DNA of 64,000 nt from Rugamonas apoptosis (GCF_014042355.1 NZ_JACEZU010000013.1:152607-216606); one strand, 5' to 3'. Shown: positions 43,633-51,927, numbered from the stretch's first letter. A program made the numbers and translations. Notes: generated by a model not told the origin, from the sequence alone.

Positions 43633-44093
43633 TTGCTGGCCAGGTACACAAAGCGCCAGCTCTGATAACTCGCGGCATTGGAAAAACCTGGCAGATCTGG
43701 AGGGAATCCGTCGCGCTTCAAAGGCTTCAACGTGGACAGCGAATAGACGCCGATCAAGTCGCCCGCTTCTGTCTTCACCAAGCCCCAATCCCTGCTACCG
43801 CTGATCGGGTCACGGTACAGGGCTCGCAACGGACGCCGGATAAGCGTGCCGCGTCCATCCAGTAGCAAGTCCTTCAGCTGCTTGGGGTAGACCTTCGCCG
43901 TACCTGGTGAGCCATCGTAATACGCCTGGATCGCGTGCCGGTACGCCTGCCCGACCCAGAGCAACTCGTCCTCCTTGGCACGACGTTCAGCCGTGAGCGT
44001 ATTCCCCATCGCGCGCGCGGAAATGATGGCGACGATGGCGACCAAGAACATCACGATCACGTAACTGAATCCACGCTGTCGGATCATGATCAC
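43629..44093 (-). CDS. Minor pseudopilin-like protein lacking Glu5
   Basis: Protein of 154 residues with a prepilin-like start RQRG, then FSYVIVMFLVAIVAIISARA. The usual Glu at mature position 5 is replaced by a hydrophobic residue (Ile), a feature of GspK-like tip pseudopilins, although GspK is normally about 300 residues and this one is not. The periplasmic part has ERRAKEDELLWVGQAYRHAI and DPISGSRDWGLVKTEAGDLI, seen in pseudopilin-like proteins of such clusters. It overlaps both neighbours by ATGA. Confidence 0.8.
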   Translation of the reverse strand: MIMIRQRGFSYVIVMFLVAIVAIISARAMGNTLTAERRAKEDELLWVGQAYRHAIQAYYDGSPGTAKVYPKQLKDLLLDGRGTLIRRPLRALYRDPISGSRDWGLVKTEAGDLIGVYSLSTLKPLKRDGFPPDLPGFSNAASYQSWRFVYLASK

Positions 44094-44464
44094 CAGTCCG
44101 TAAACATGGTGCCGTCGCGGGCCGGCCCAGGGGCGGTGCTATGCACGTCCGCCACCGCGCCCAAGGCTGGATCGTCCGGCGCACTCGGGTGCCAGCTGTG
44201 GGCACTCTGGGTGAACGGATCGACAGGCACACTGCGCAGATATTTTTCCTTGACGAGGTCGGCCAACTCGTTCGGATAAACATTCTTATCAGCGTAATAG
44301 TGGTCTATGGCGCTGCGCAATATATATAGATCCTCGCGCAACACATCTTCCTTGGTCCGGTCAAGATTGCCAAAATAGCGCGGCGCCGCCACCGCCACCA
44401 TCATGCCAATGATGGCCAGCGTCACCAGCAATTCAATCATGGTGAATCCCTCGTTGCGGCGCAT
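44090..44464 (-). CDS. Pseudopilin, GspG/GspH-like
   Basis: Prepilin of 124 residues: leader MRRNEG, then FTMIELLVTLAIIGMMVAVA with Glu5 intact. The globular part is short, with ILRSAIDHYYADKNVYPNEL and SVPVDPFTQSAHSW, like small GspG-type proteins. The AAGGAG box ends eight bases before ATG 44464, which is preferred to GTG 44473. It begins two bases after the stop of the preceding pseudopilin. Confidence 0.88.
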   Translation of the reverse strand: MRRNEGFTMIELLVTLAIIGMMVAVAAPRYFGNLDRTKEDVLREDLYILRSAIDHYYADKNVYPNELADLVKEKYLRSVPVDPFTQSAHSWHPSAPDDPALGAVADVHSTAPGPARDGTMFTDW

Positions 44465-44466
44465 GC

Positions 44467-44955
44467 TCACCACTCCTTGTAGGGGATGCCGTTCATCCCG
44501 GTTTGCTTCGATTGGCTGTACACATCGAATACGTCGTCGCCTTTTTTGGGCGCGTCGTCGGACGAGGCGTAACTGCGCAGGCCCCAGGTGTTTGCAGCGG
44601 CGACGCTGGAGTCCGCGAAGAACGGATCACGCGGAATTCGACGCAGGAAATACAGCTTGCCGCCGCGCGGCCCCAAATCCGTCGCACCACTCGTCAGATC
44701 CGTCAACGTCTTGGGACAGCCGCTGTCAGCTGGAGCCTTGATGCGTCCCGTCGCAGCGGCATGCTGATACGCGTCGATCGCTTGCCGTATGTCGCGCAGC
44801 GCGATGCGCAAGGCACGCTCCTTTTCCCTGCGCACCGTGGTTTCGACAAACGGCACGGCGATCGACGCCAGCAGGCCCAGAATTGCTGCGGATACCAGCA
44901 ATTCGATCAGACTGAAACCGGCGAGGCGCCTCGTCACCATACGCACAGTCGTCAT
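44467..44955 (-). CDS. Pseudopilin, GspG-like
   Basis: Prepilin of 162 residues: leader ending RRLAG, then FSLIELLVSAAILGLLASIA with Glu5. It continues KERALRIALRDIRQAIDAYQ and RIPRDPFFADSSVAAANTWG, ending in a Tyr-Lys-Glu-Trp tail. Its start overlaps the secretin stop (ATGA), tying the pseudopilins to the secretin in one unit. With the next three genes it gives four pseudopilin-like proteins, as in reduced type II systems. Confidence 0.9.
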   Translation of the reverse strand: MTTVRMVTRRLAGFSLIELLVSAAILGLLASIAVPFVETTVRREKERALRIALRDIRQAIDAYQHAAATGRIKAPADSGCPKTLTDLTSGATDLGPRGGKLYFLRRIPRDPFFADSSVAAANTWGLRSYASSDDAPKKGDDVFDVYSQSKQTGMNGIPYKEW

Positions 44956-47279
44956 GGTTCGAGCGTCAGCGTATGCGTGAGTGGCAAGCCCGGACGACCG
45001 ATGGCCAGTTCACCACCAATCGGCGTAGCAGCGATGACGCTCACATTGATCGCGTTGGCGCCGTTCACAATCGGCTTGGGCTTGCACGTGAGCGTCAGCA
45101 CGCGGCCCCTTCCTCGGGCGCTGCCCTCGCCCAAGCCCGCACCAACCGATACCCGGCCGCCTTGGGCGTCTATCGTGGCATTGAAGGTGCTTTTGCCCGC
45201 CCGGCTAAAGTAATCCCCTTCCTGGACGGTGAGTAACTCCAGTTCGGCAGGATTGAAGGCCAATTGCAGCGATGAGGCGCGCAACAGTTCGGGACTATCC
45301 ATATCCAGACTCAAGGTCACCACCTCGCTCGGCTTGGCGATCGTTTTGCCGTCCCAGGCCAGTTTGGGCGCGTTGGCAGCGGTGGGTGGAGAGATGGCTG
45401 GCGTAGCTGCAGGGGTTGCGGCAGTTTTGCCAGCCTCAGCGCCGCTTGCCCCCTCCATGGCGCGCAACAACAGCGGCTTGTTACGGAGCGTAGATTCGGT
45501 GCCGGACCAGAACGATTCGGCCGCCACATTCTTGCGTTGAATGTTACGGATCAGATGCGGCGTGATCGACAACACAATCTCCGTCTTCTGCCGGTTGTCG
45601 CTCTGGCTGCCAAACAACCGACCCAATACAGGCAAGTCGCCCAACAGGGGAATACGATTGCCAGAGGAGCGGTCCTCGTCATTGATCAGGCCGGCCAACA
45701 CTTGCGTCTCTCCATCCTTCAGGCGCAACGCGCTGCTGAAGTTACGGGTGCCGATCTGGTAGGCTTGCGAGCCATTATTGGTCTTGACCGACGATACCAG
45801 CGAGCTCACTTCCAGGCCCAGTTTGAGTCCGACTTCATCGCGCAAGTGAATGTCAGGTTCGACTTCTAGCTTCAAACCCACGTCCAGATACTGAATGTTC
45901 TCCGTGACAAAGGTGCCGGTCGACGTGGTAGTCACGACGGGTACTTTGTCACCGATCAGTATCTTTGCCTTTTCACGGTCGCGCACCCTGATGCGGGGAT
46001 TGGCCAGCAATTTCGCATCGCCATCCGTCTTCTGCAAATTAACGGTGGCGCTCGGCGCGGTGATGCTCAGCTTATTTGAATTCAACGACGTCAAATCGCT
46101 CAATTTCATCGTCGATGTACCGGTGGCCGGCGTGCCAGTGCCGCTGCCGGTCCCCGTGCCACTGCCGGTCGTGATGACGCCCAGCGGCGTGATGGTCAAC
46201 TGGTTGGTCCACTGGATCCCCATGTTCAGCAAACGAGCCCGGTTTATTTCCAGCACCTCCACGTCCAGCATAACCTCCGGCTCCTCCAGGTCTTGCAGCG
46301 CGATCAGCTTTTCGGCCAGCGCGATCGATTCAGGGCTCTCACGCAAGACCAGCATGTTGTATTTGTCATCGACGTAGACATCCTTGAGCTTGAGTACGGT
46401 CTTGAGCATGGTGGCCGCCTGCTTGGCCTCGACGTTGGCGAGATAAAAGGCCCGCACCATCAAGTCCTGGTATTCACGCAACTTGGCTGGCGTACTGGGA
46501 TAAATCAGCACACTGCTGGCATTGAGGATTTTCTTTTCCAGCTGACTGGTCGACAAAATCACGTCGATCGCATCATCCAACGAGGTTTGCTTCAGGAATA
46601 CCGTGGTGCGCTGGTCGCCTTTGACATCGCGGTCGAAAATAAAATTGATGCCCGTTGTACGCGACAATGCGTCAAAGATCATCTTCACGCTTGCGTCGCG
46701 AAACTCCAGGTTGATGGGCTTTTTGTAGACCGCTCCCAGGCTCGGGGCGACCAATATTTCCTTCGCTTGCGTCGCTTCAATTTCGCGACGCACGGCCAAG
46801 GCCTCCGGCTGCGCTGGTACGCTCTTGAGCGCTCGGCTTGCCAGCTCCGATGCCTGCGACAGGTCCCCCTGCTTCAGTGCTTCTCTTGCCGATGCGGCAT
46901 CTCGAGCGGCACGCCCCGCCGCGGCGATGCTTGCCAGACCAGCCAGCGCGCGCGCGTTGTCATGGTCGTACTGGAGGATGGCCCGATATGCCCGTTCAGC
47001 CTCCGCGCTGTTATTCTGCGCCAGCGCCTCGCCTCCCGCTTCCAACAATTTGGCGGTGGACGTTTCGCGAGCGCGCAACCAGTCATTGCGATACACAACG
47101 TCACGCGGACTCAGTTCAGAAGCTCTGGCCAGACGCTCGATCGCCATGGGATAGTCGTGCTCATCAAGCGCTTGCATGCCCTCATGGTGCCGCAGGCTGG
47201 CCGAGCAGCCGACAAGAATGCCTAGCGCGACCATAGTCGCACCACGTCGCAGCATAAGAATGATTGTTTTGAATAACAT
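44952..47279 (-). CDS. gspD: Lipoprotein secretin with TPR-like N-terminus and cohesin-like C-terminus
   Basis: Outer-membrane channel of 775 residues. The signal peptide ends in lipobox LVGC with Cys25, so it is self-piloting. TPR-like helices span about 30-170 (DYPMAIERLARASELSP, NSAEAERAYRAILQYDHDNA). A secretin N0/N1-type region and the C-terminal secretin barrel domain follow (VEVLEINRARLLNMGIQWTN, KLLANPRIRVRDREKAKILI, LAGLINDEDRSSGNRIPLLG, KTEIVLSITPHLIRN). Past a Pro/Ala linker, residues about 630-775 look like a cohesin domain (LAFNPAELELLTVQEGDYFS). A secretin with both TPR and cohesin parts differs from textbook GspD. ATG 47279 lies ten bases after the upstream stop. Confidence 0.92.
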   Translation of the reverse strand: MLFKTIILMLRRGATMVALGILVGCSASLRHHEGMQALDEHDYPMAIERLARASELSPRDVVYRNDWLRARETSTAKLLEAGGEALAQNNSAEAERAYRAILQYDHDNARALAGLASIAAAGRAARDAASAREALKQGDLSQASELASRALKSVPAQPEALAVRREIEATQAKEILVAPSLGAVYKKPINLEFRDASVKMIFDALSRTTGINFIFDRDVKGDQRTTVFLKQTSLDDAIDVILSTSQLEKKILNASSVLIYPSTPAKLREYQDLMVRAFYLANVEAKQAATMLKTVLKLKDVYVDDKYNMLVLRESPESIALAEKLIALQDLEEPEVMLDVEVLEINRARLLNMGIQWTNQLTITPLGVITTGSGTGTGSGTGTPATGTSTMKLSDLTSLNSNKLSITAPSATVNLQKTDGDAKLLANPRIRVRDREKAKILIGDKVPVVTTTSTGTFVTENIQYLDVGLKLEVEPDIHLRDEVGLKLGLEVSSLVSSVKTNNGSQAYQIGTRNFSSALRLKDGETQVLAGLINDEDRSSGNRIPLLGDLPVLGRLFGSQSDNRQKTEIVLSITPHLIRNIQRKNVAAESFWSGTESTLRNKPLLLRAMEGASGAEAGKTAATPAATPAISPPTAANAPKLAWDGKTIAKPSEVVTLSLDMDSPELLRASSLQLAFNPAELELLTVQEGDYFSRAGKSTFNATIDAQGGRVSVGAGLGEGSARGRGRVLTLTCKPKPIVNGANAINVSVIAATPIGGELAIGRPGLPLTHTLTLEP

Positions 47280-47289
47280 GCGATGAAAG

Positions 47290-47814
47290 TTAGTTTTGTT
47301 GAGCAGGAAATACCAACGCCTGCCTGACACCCGTTGGGAGATGCTCGAATTCGACCTGGGCAGCGGTGACCGCAATCACCTTGTAGATGCCATCTAACGT
47401 CTCGCCAGGACGGGCGACATAGGCCTGTTCACCACGCGCCAGATAAATCATTTGCTCGGCATTGTCATTCATGCTGCCGACGAACCGATAAGGCAACTCG
47501 GGCGGCCCTGCCGGTGCCAGATCGATCGGTGCTACCGTCATCGGCGGGGCGCTGGACGATTGAATTGGAACGGACGCTGGCGCCTGCCACCCACGAGGTG
47601 CGAAAGGGTCGTCGCCTACCCCATCCTCGGTCTTCTCGGACGCGGCGCGATCAGCAAAGGATACGGCAGGCGCAGCTAGTGCCACACGCGACTTGACCGG
47701 CATGGCGGCGCTCACAGGACTCAACGGGTCGCCCGCCGGCATCCAGGCAGCCACCATTGTGGCGAGCAATGCTGTCGACAATATCCCCCAGCGAAAACGT
47801 GCGCGCCTATCCAT
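47290..47814 (-). CDS. PilP/GspC-like inner-membrane protein linking to the secretin
   Basis: Protein of 174 residues with one N-terminal membrane segment (about 8-28, FRWGILSTALLATMVAAWMP), a proline/alanine-rich linker containing DDPFAPRGW, and a C-terminal small beta domain (YRFVGSMNDNAEQMIYLARG, ETLDGIYKVIAVTAAQVEFE). That plan matches the homology-region domain of GspC/PilP, which binds the secretin N0 domain. ATG 47814 is preferred to 47820 because AAGGA then lies at the right distance. It overlaps the upstream gene by eight bases and precedes the secretin. Confidence 0.8.
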   Translation of the reverse strand: MDRRARFRWGILSTALLATMVAAWMPAGDPLSPVSAAMPVKSRVALAAPAVSFADRAASEKTEDGVGDDPFAPRGWQAPASVPIQSSSAPPMTVAPIDLAPAGPPELPYRFVGSMNDNAEQMIYLARGEQAYVARPGETLDGIYKVIAVTAAQVEFEHLPTGVRQALVFPAQQN

Positions 47815-48358
47815 GCCCATCCTTCCTGAAGAACGCAGAAAAGGCCAACTCGCACGTCAACGGCACCACCATGATGTCGGGACGGGTGCAACTGATCGCG
47901 TCGAGATCCACATGCGATAGCGTGGCGCCGATATTGTCGACAAAGCGACGGATCGCCGGATAGCTCGCACTCACGGTCATCGATACGCGGTAGCGAATGA
48001 ATGGCTGATCCGCCCCCTCCTCCAGCACATACCCGACCTCGTCAACCGGCAAGCCGGCCGCCGTCGCGGCACGATTGAATTGCTGGGCCAGCGTCGCGCT
48101 CTCAAACCAAGGTAAGGCAAACGCGGCCGAGGACGCGGCAACGCTAGATGACACTGATTGCGCGTGTACACGATTCCGCGCGTGTTGCTGTGCCATCCGC
48201 TGCGTTGCCGACACAAGTACATGCGTGCCACGCAAATATGCAGCCATCGAAATGAGCAACAGAAAAGGCGCGACGCAAGCCGCAAGCAAAGTAAGGGGGG
48301 AAGCCCGGAAGCACCTTAAAAAATGGAAACGACAGTACGCATGAAAGGCCGGAATCAT
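47807..48358 (-). CDS. PilO/GspM-like inner-membrane protein
   Basis: Bitopic protein of 183 residues: membrane segment at about 22-42 (LTLLAACVAPFLLLISMAAY), then a periplasmic ferredoxin-like region with SATLAQQFNRAATAAGLPVD and YRVSMTVSASYPAIRRFVDN, the PilO/GspM pattern. It is the first gene of the secretion operon. ATG 48358 is the best start; the frame stays open to a TTG at 48472, but the extra residues are not convincing. No clear ribosome binding site is visible. Confidence 0.75.
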   Translation of the reverse strand: MIPAFHAYCRFHFLRCFRASPLTLLAACVAPFLLLISMAAYLRGTHVLVSATQRMAQQHARNRVHAQSVSSSVAASSAAFALPWFESATLAQQFNRAATAAGLPVDEVGYVLEEGADQPFIRYRVSMTVSASYPAIRRFVDNIGATLSHVDLDAISCTRPDIMVVPLTCELAFSAFFRKDGHG

Positions 48359-48783
48359 AGAGGGAAATAATCTCGTCCGGCAAGCTATCCGCTCCACAGT
48401 TCCGTCAACAGCAGTTGGAAGTTGGGGGCGCACAGCCGCAACAGAGTGAGAGTATGATTTTCTCGCAGTCAATGTTAATGATAATATAATATCACAATAG
48501 TCACTGTTGCCGTATAGATAGCTTGCTCTATTCGATTATCACAATCCGCGATGTGTTGCTCTTCAGTGCCACGCTATCGTTGACACGCCACGAAGTGTTG
48601 TGCGGAATCAACCCAACAACAATTTCGAATGGATAGGAAGCGCTTACGGAATTGAACGACAGAGATTATGGAATATCAAATCAAGGCTCACGGCCAACCT
48701 TGACACAAGCAATGTAACGGACCACGATGAATAAACAACCCGCCACAACGAGGCTGATCACCGAAAGATATCTACACGGGAAA
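48359..48783. other. AT-rich upstream region of the secretion operon
   Basis: About 425 bases without a gene. The segment 48470-48520 is very AT-rich (ATAATATAATATCAC), in contrast with its surroundings, and probably contains the promoter of the minus-strand secretion operon. No single -35/-10 pair stood out enough to call. Confidence 0.4.
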
Positions 48784-48904
48784 TAAAAAATCGCCGGCTA
48801 AGCGGCGATTTCTCTTGATACGATTTGCCGCACACGGCAGCAAACCCTTGATGTTTTGGAGGCGAGGATCGGAATCGAACCGACCTAGACGGCTTTGCAG
48901 GCCG
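48784..48904 (-). repeat. Direct repeat copy B: tRNA-Cys 3' half plus downstream hairpin
   Basis: Same orientation and nearly the same sequence as 26114-26234. The two copies bracket about 22.7 kb containing the toxin-antitoxin pair, the RHS toxin and the secretion operon. Confidence 0.8.
48788..48811 (-). terminator. Hairpin after tRNA-Cys remnant B
   Basis: AAATCGCCG and CGGCGATTT pair around a six-base loop, as in copy A but with a shorter stem. Confidence 0.65.
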
Positions 48905-48907
48905 TCT
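48857..48907 (-). pseudogene. tRNA-Cys (GCA) 3' half, copy B
   Basis: The anticodon arm AGACGGC-CTGCAAA-GCCGTCT forms a perfect stem with anticodon GCA, followed by the T arm and acceptor strand ending CTCGCCTCCA. Searching the next 100 bases upstream finds no GGCGAGG acceptor partner or D arm, so the 5' half is absent here too. Confidence 0.8.
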
Positions 48908-49967
48908 AACGGTTAATAAAATCAAAGACTTGCGAAAAAACCTCAATTTCGACCAAATAATGTCATTTTATTGGCATATTCTACCAGGTTTTTAAACAAA
49001 TTTAGCAGCACATTTCAACATAATTTGGTCTTTTTCGCGCTCTGTGCCACATCGTCCATGAGGTCGTTCGACACGCGCCCTACGGCAGTCAATTCAGCGC
49101 CTGCACCATGCGCGACGTTCCTTCGGATGGCACTGAAGGCTATTGCTGGCTACGGCAAGGGAACCGCAACCGCCGCCCGATGGCCAAGCAATGTGGAACA
49201 ACCACATGACGTCCAGCGAAGCAAAGTCCAGACGATTTGTGAAGCAAATGGCAGAATCCGCGTACTTGACCAAGTAAAGTCCAGACGATCGCCCTCATCG
49301 GCATTAGGTTTCAATGTGAACGCCCTTGGAAACGCAATTTTCAAGGCTTCAAATTGACCTGGATATTCCCCAGAGTTATATTTCGAGATCACCTGTGCGC
49401 GAAAGTCCCACACCAGGCAAATGGAGCCAAAATGTCGTGTTCCTCCACAGGTCACTTCCTAGCCTGTCACGAACCGCCATTGCGACCCAGTTTTGGCGGG
49501 CCCCGTCCCTTTATAAGCCCACCTTGCCGATTCATTCAGCGTGGGCACATTAGGCCGAAGACAAATTTGGCTTTTATACTGAGTTTAGTATCCCCCCCCC
49601 TATCTGAGCAGGTAATTCAACATTGTCGCCGTCAGGGCTACCGCTTCTTAATTGACTACGACGTGACCGAACCAACCAGTAGTTTTGTCGTCGCGCTTGC
49701 GTTCGGCTTCTTCAGCGCAGCGGACGCCTGGAGGTGGAGCGTCTGGTGCGGCCCGTGACGGCCGCACCCATCGCCGCGGCCCAGAACCGCATCGCCCCGC
49801 CGCCTTGATAGTTGTAAGGAAAGGTAACGGCGGCCATGGGAAATCGCCTTTGCCGCCCAGTGCGTTACACCTAACACATTGCGTTACAAAACTAACCGCC
49901 CGCACCCAACGTAAATGGGAAACTGCGCCGTTAATTTCACTACAGCATCTAACACGAGGAGAACGGC
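48908..49967. other. One-kilobase region without recognisable genes
   Basis: Open frames of 60-130 codons occur on both strands, but none has family motifs or a good start site. The lower part is AT-rich like the island boundary. It may contain a decayed integrase or other remnant adjoining repeat B; I could not identify one. Confidence 0.4.
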
Positions 49968-50567
49968 ATGGCAATCAACAGCGTCAGCGGCAGCGAGGCA
50001 ATCAGCTACACGCAGTTTTCGTCCACCAGCGCGGTGGCACCGCGCGGCCAGGACAGCGACGGCGATAACGACGGCAGTACGAGCAAGGTCAGGGGCGGTG
50101 GCGGCGGCCGCATCGCCAATGCGATCGCCCAGACACTGTCGCAGCTGGGCGGCACCTCCGCCGCCGCCGGCACCGCCGGCACCAGCACCGACACCAGCCA
50201 GGCCGAATCGGCCTTCGCGCAAAACTTGTTTGCGGCCCTGCACGCGCAATCGGGTGGCGCAGGCAATGCGCCCGGCGCCGCGCAAGGCGGCGAGCATCGT
50301 CACCACGGCGGTGGGGGCGGCAAGCTGGCGGCCGGCCTGCAAAACCTGGCGCAGCAGTTGTCGGCGTCGTCGTCGTCCACAGCGGGTACAGCGAGCAGCG
50401 GCGCCGGATCGCAGGCGCTGAGCGACTTGCAGACCAGTTTCGACAATCTGCTGGCGGCAAATGGCCAGTCCGGTTCGGGCGCCGCGCTGTCGCAGTTCCT
50501 GCAGTCGTTATCGCAGAACCTGCAGGGCGCGGCCAGCTCCGGGAACGTGGTCAGCACCAAGGCCTGA
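49968..50567 (+). CDS. Gly/Ser/Ala-rich hypothetical protein
   Basis: Protein of 199 residues with a strong GAGGAG box before ATG 49968. It is low-complexity: an acidic Asp-rich patch (DSDGDNDGS, about 29-37), two Gly runs (GGGGG near 43 and 113) and long Ser/Ala/Gly stretches, with short amphipathic helices repeated three times (IANAIAQTLSQLGG, QNLFAALHAQ, SDLQTSFDNLLAANG). There is no signal peptide or membrane segment. I recognise no functional family. The codon pattern and ribosome binding site make it a real gene, likely lineage-specific. Confidence 0.7.
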   Translation: MAINSVSGSEAISYTQFSSTSAVAPRGQDSDGDNDGSTSKVRGGGGGRIANAIAQTLSQLGGTSAAAGTAGTSTDTSQAESAFAQNLFAALHAQSGGAGNAPGAAQGGEHRHHGGGGGKLAAGLQNLAQQLSASSSSTAGTASSGAGSQALSDLQTSFDNLLAANGQSGSGAALSQFLQSLSQNLQGAASSGNVVSTKA

Positions 50568-50681
50568 GGTTTGCATGGACACGGCGGTGCCGGCGCGCGC
50601 CCCATCGGCACCGGGCGCTAACGCCGACGCCGACCCCGACCCCGCCGGCCCCGCTGACTCCCAGTACTGACGTGTGCCCCG

Positions 50682-51032
50682 TCAGAGCAGGGCGCGGACG
50701 TTGGGCCGGTGGGCCAGCGCGTGCTGCACGATGGCCGTCACGCGCTCGCGCTCAGCGCCATGCAGCGGCTGGCGCGGGCGGCGCACGTTCTCGTTGCCCA
50801 CCCCGGCCAGCGCCTCGACCAGCTTGAGGTTCTGCACCAGTTTATTGGACACGTCCAGGTACATCAACTGCATGAACCACTGGTACAGGGCCAGCGCCTC
50901 ATCCCAGCGCCTGGCCTTCATCATCTTGTAGAGCGCCACCGTCTCCTTCGGGAAGGCCACCACCAGACCGGCCAGCAGGCCATCCGCGCCCATGTCCAGG
51001 CCTTCGAACGATTTACCTATGCTAAACGCCAA
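50682..51032 (-). pseudogene. C-terminal fragment of a dihydrodipicolinate synthase (DapA)-family protein
   Basis: About 110 residues match the end of DapA-family aldolases: KSFEGLDMGADGLLAGLVVA, FPKETVALYKMMKARRWDEA and NLKLVEALAGVGNENVRRPR. The first two thirds, including the Schiff-base lysine and the GxxGE motif, are missing. Normal length is about 300 residues. The break lies near 51015, just 30-40 bases downstream of the ABC permease stop, so a deletion has fused the end of this gene to the transporter operon. Confidence 0.75.
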
Positions 51033-51057
51033 TCCAATTCACCCGGTGACATCCTGT

Positions 51058-51927
51058 TTACATACCGTGTTCGACAAGCTGGGCCGGACGCCATTTCAGC
51101 AGGCGGTTCTCGATCGCGGTGAGCAGGTATTCGGCGGCCAGCGCCACCACGGCCAGCACGATCATCGCGGCGAATACGCCGGCCGCGTTGAAGGTACCCT
51201 GGGCAGTCGAAATGAGCAATCCTATGCCATGACGCGCGCCAAGAAACTCGCCCACCACCGCGCCCACCAAGGCAAAGCCAAAACTGACATGCAGGCTGGC
51301 CAAGATCCAGCTCAAGGCGGAAGGGAATACCACCGACCATGTCACCTGGCGCTTGTTCGCACCGAGGATGTACGCGTTGGCGATCAGGTTCTTGTCCGCC
51401 TCGCGCACGCCCTGGAACGCGTTGCCGAACACGACGAAGAACACCATCACGACCGCCAGTGCCACCTTGGAACCCATACCCAAGCCGAACATGATGATGA
51501 AAATCGAGCCCAGCACCACACGCGGGATGGCGTTGGCCACCTTGATATAGATGCTGAAGACATCTGCGGCGAGCTTGTTGCGGCCAAGGGCGATACCACA
51601 GGCGATACCCAGCACACTGCCAATCAGGAAGCCAAGCACGGTCTCTTCCATCGTGACCAACAGTTCGCGCCACAGCGGGCCTTGCGCGGTTCCCTCCCCT
51701 AACCAGGTGAGCAACTGCCCATAAATTGCAGAAGGCTGGGAAAAGAAGAAGGGATCGATCGCGCCGAACCGCACCGCGAGCTCCCAGCCAGCCAGCGTGG
51801 CGACCGCCACCGCGACGCGCAGGAACAGTACCCACCGCCGATGGTTCACCGCGCGCGCAATCGCCCGCAGCGCCTCGTCGCTCGGCACGGGCTGTCCAGC
51901 GGACAGATTAGTTACGACTGTATTCAT
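51058..51927 (-). CDS. ABC transporter permease, NitT/TauT (SsuC) type
   Basis: Inner-membrane permease of 289 residues with about six helices. The BPD_transp_1 core begins near residue 95 and includes the EAA-like loop READKNLIANAYILGANKRQ followed by VFPSALSWILASLHVSFGFA. ATG 51927 is chosen because the longer frame to 51975 reaches into the ATPase gene. It is the last intact gene of a binding-protein, ATPase, permease operon transporting a small anion or carboxylate. The substrate is unknown. Confidence 0.92.
   Translation of the reverse strand: MNTVVTNLSAGQPVPSDEALRAIARAVNHRRWVLFLRVAVAVATLAGWELAVRFGAIDPFFFSQPSAIYGQLLTWLGEGTAQGPLWRELLVTMEETVLGFLIGSVLGIACGIALGRNKLAADVFSIYIKVANAIPRVVLGSIFIIMFGLGMGSKVALAVVMVFFVVFGNAFQGVREADKNLIANAYILGANKRQVTWSVVFPSALSWILASLHVSFGFALVGAVVGEFLGARHGIGLLISTAQGTFNAAGVFAAMIVLAVVALAAEYLLTAIENRLLKWRPAQLVEHGM

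Noticed and set aside
44952..48358. Assignment of the secretion cluster as an MSHA pilus operon
   Set aside because: No mshA-like major pilin, MshM or MshQ is present; the major subunit is GspG-like with DPWGN and calcium-loop features, so type II-like is a better fit.
26114..48904. CRISPR array or other short-repeat array
   Set aside because: Only two long direct copies exist; no array of regularly spaced short repeats was found anywhere in the window.
49150..49455. Minus-strand 101-residue frame in the empty kilobase
   Set aside because: No motifs or ribosome binding site; competing frames of similar length occur on the other strand.
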